Shown piece by piece: positions 14,986 through 15,860 of a stretch of DNA of 15,860 nucleotides. Made by a program: the position numbers and the translations under genes. The notes beneath the pieces were generated by a model. It ran no database searches and was not told the origin of the DNA. It worked only from the letters and a program-made list of their open reading frames with translations. Source of the stretch: Candidatus Bathyarchaeota archaeon (GTDB lineage Archaea; Thermoproteota; Bathyarchaeia; Bathyarchaeales; Bathycorpusculaceae). The stretch's first letter is position 1. Each line of letters begins with the position of its first letter. The stretch lies in NCBI GenBank assembly GCA_030589055.1, contig JAUUWK010000010.1:1-15860 (forward strand). Reading direction: 5' to 3'.

Positions 14986-15186
14986 TTAGGCGATTTTCCA
15001 CATCATAACACGAATGTAGTCATAAGGTGTTTCGCCATCCACTAGATAGATGGAAATTTCGGTGTCCGTTAGATTCCACCAGCGCGCGCGATTGAGGGCT
15101 TCGGGAGACATCTCCACTGCATAGAGCAATAGGTATTGTTGCCACGACAACGACATTGAGTGAATTAATTCTGCAGTGTGAATCAT
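14986..15186 (-). CDS. Hypothetical protein, 66 aa, possibly a remnant
   Basis: The minus-strand frame begins MIHTAELIHSMSLSWQQYLL and ends GETPYDYIRVMMWKIA. I do not recognise it. It has no signal peptide or cysteine cluster, but the composition (Trp, Tyr and acidic residues, balanced hydrophobics) is protein-like, and the end resembles a natural C-terminus. No Shine-Dalgarno sequence precedes the ATG, although AT-rich AATATACAT lies immediately upstream. A 17-base sequence inside it (15103-15119) recurs at 15684-15700. It may be a small real gene or the end of a lost larger one. Confidence 0.35.
   Translation of the reverse strand: MIHTAELIHSMSLSWQQYLLLYAVEMSPEALNRARWWNLTDTEISIYLVDGETPYDYIRVMMWKIA
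15103..15119 (+). repeat. 17-nt repeat, copy 1
   Basis: GGGAGACATCTCCACTG recurs at 15684-15700 with one mismatch, in the same orientation, 581 bases away. This copy lies inside the minus-strand hypothetical frame. The second copy touches the tRNA 3' fragment. Confidence 0.5.
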
Positions 15187-15250
15187 CTATGTATATTGTT
15201 GCTTCATAAATCTAATAAAACAAGAGCGCAGACGCAAAAACAGAATCAAA

Positions 15251-15655
15251 TTGAAGAGAACACTTCGACGGCAGAAGTCTGCTTATGCTCTCAGTTTAAT
15301 ATTTTGTTTATTATGGCTAACCACTCTTTTCATGACACTGTGGAAAACGTGGCCCGAAGTCTCTTCAGCTGAAAATCCCTTTTCAACATATTTGGCACTT
15401 CTCTGGGAAGAAAATTTCGAATTTATTCCTGGGCTTGAATTCAGACTAGTATACTTAGTCGTTGTGGGAGATGTTATGCTCATTTCAGGAGTAGTGATAT
15501 GGCTCTTAAGCAGACAATGGTTTTATCTTCCTGGAAAAACTGGGTTGCTTGAATGTCCTTTCTGCAAGAAACGTTGGAGATCAAACCCAGACAAAGGACT
15601 AGTACATTGTCCACATTGTCGTCAACTAGTCCATCCAAGAATGGTTCACAAATAG
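15251..15655 (+). CDS. Two-helix membrane protein with C-terminal zinc ribbon
   Basis: This is a 134-residue protein of unknown function. A basic N-terminus (MKRTLRRQK) precedes a first membrane segment (LSLIFCLLWLTTLFMTLW, about residues 15-32). A loop of about 35 residues follows, then a second membrane segment (VYLVVVGDVMLISGVVIWLL, about 67-86). The C-terminal domain has a CPFC and CPHC pair (GLLECPFCKKRWRSNPDKG, then LVHCPHCRQLVHPRM), a standard zinc ribbon that should lie in the cytoplasm given the positive-inside rule. The start is TTG without a clear Shine-Dalgarno sequence. A TATA-like CTTCATAAATC about 45 bases upstream suggests a short leader. It is followed by a short repeat and a tRNA 3' fragment. 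Confidence 0.75.
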   Translation: MKRTLRRQKSAYALSLIFCLLWLTTLFMTLWKTWPEVSSAENPFSTYLALLWEENFEFIPGLEFRLVYLVVVGDVMLISGVVIWLLSRQWFYLPGKTGLLECPFCKKRWRSNPDKGLVHCPHCRQLVHPRMVHK

Positions 15656-15683
15656 CATGCGCCCACAAAAATGGGGGGTTTGC

Positions 15684-15700
15684 GGGAGATATCTCCACTG
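15684..15700 (+). repeat. 17-nt repeat, copy 2, abutting tRNA fragment
   Basis: GGGAGATATCTCCACTG matches copy 1 (15103-15119) at 16 of 17 positions. Its core GGAGATATCTCC is a perfect 12-bp palindrome. It runs directly into the 29-nt tRNA-like sequence that begins at 15700. Confidence 0.5.
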
Positions 15701-15728
15701 GTCGCTGGTTCAAGTCCTGCCGGCGGCG
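15700..15728 (+). other. tRNA 3'-end fragment, candidate attachment-site scar
   Basis: These 29 bases match the variable-loop/T-arm/acceptor 3' end of tRNA-Asn (10156-10184) at 26 of 29 positions, in the same orientation. The acceptor half CGGCGGCG and loop TTCAAGT are identical. The T stem differs by a T-A to C-G compensatory change and an A-to-T change that creates one T-T mismatch. No 5' half is found upstream, so it is not a complete tRNA. An isolated tRNA 3' end is the usual trace left by an element that integrated into a tRNA gene; an integrase remnant 5 kb away supports this. Confidence 0.65.
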
Positions 15729-15805
15729 TCACAGCAAAACTGGAACTCTTGTTCTTTTTCATTTCTGGACCTGATGCACTGGTCTTACGATTTTTTGGGC
15801 GAACC

Positions 15806-15815
15806 TTTTAAGACT
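15806..15815 (+). promoter_or_regulatory. Candidate TATA box near the window end
   Basis: TTTTAAGACT, preceded by GCGAACC as a possible BRE, lies about 35 bases before an ATG at 15843. The spacing suits a short-leader or leaderless archaeal transcript. Confidence 0.35.
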
Positions 15816-15842
15816 TATCTTGGTCGTTTTGTGAATAATTGC

Positions 15843-15860
15843 ATGTTTGAATGGGCTGAT
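15843..15860 (+). CDS. Possible start of a gene cut by the window end
   Basis: Only six codons (MFEWAD) are inside the window. The sole support is the TATA-like sequence about 35 bases upstream; no Shine-Dalgarno sequence is visible, so it would be leaderless or short-leader. It cannot be identified. Confidence 0.2.

Noticed and set aside
15684..15728. Complete second tRNA gene near the window end
   Set aside because: Only the T arm and 3' acceptor half are present, the T stem contains a mismatch, and no complementary 5' acceptor, D arm or anticodon arm is found upstream.
1..15860. CRISPR array or complete insertion sequence
   Set aside because: No regularly spaced repeat series and no intact transposase with flanking inverted repeats was seen on either strand.

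Overview
The window looks like a chromosomal segment of an archaeon, most likely a member of the Bathyarchaeia (formerly Miscellaneous Crenarchaeotal Group). The evidence is an archaeal HerA/NurA pair, a four-subunit pyruvate:ferredoxin oxidoreductase operon, TATA-type promoters, a tRNA-Asn(GTT), tandem AbrB-like regulators, and a secreted gingipain-family protease ending in a PEF-type C-terminal anchor. The lineage is inferred from recalled protein style, not from a database search. Many starts are GTG or TTG behind good Shine-Dalgarno sequences.

Layout. 1-980 holds one small candidate gene (65-208) and decayed coding DNA, including the broken C-terminal anchor of a secreted protein on the minus strand (557-904). 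984-4734 is a two-gene operon, an unusually long NurA-like nuclease overlapping a HerA-like ATPase. 4755-7816 (minus) is the porG-porD-porA-porB operon, tightly packed and convergent with herA. 7909-8825 contains two pseudogenes: the wing end of a winged-helix regulator (minus) and a B12-binding-type radical SAM protein (plus) with at least two frameshifts and two stops. 8957-9157 (minus) is a small AbrB-like protein and 9507-9938 a two-CBS-domain protein.

From the tRNA-Asn gene (10111-10184) to 15728 the window resembles an old integrated element. Just downstream of the tRNA lies the C-terminal remnant of a tyrosine integrase (minus), and its N-terminal/middle part lies about 1 kb further on. 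A 29-nt copy of a tRNA 3' end sits at 15700-15728 in the same orientation. Between them are a tandem AbrB-like protein, an unidentified broken C-terminal fragment, a large secreted C25 peptidase, a small zinc-ribbon protein and a membrane protein with a C-terminal zinc ribbon.

How the genes work together. The Por operon makes one enzyme interconverting pyruvate and acetyl-CoA with ferredoxin, a central step for an anaerobe. NurA and HerA should form one nuclease-translocase machine for DNA end processing or genome defence; mre11 and rad50 are not in view. The accessory interval combines mobile-element debris, DNA-binding regulators and a surface protease. No CRISPR array, rRNA or complete insertion sequence is visible.
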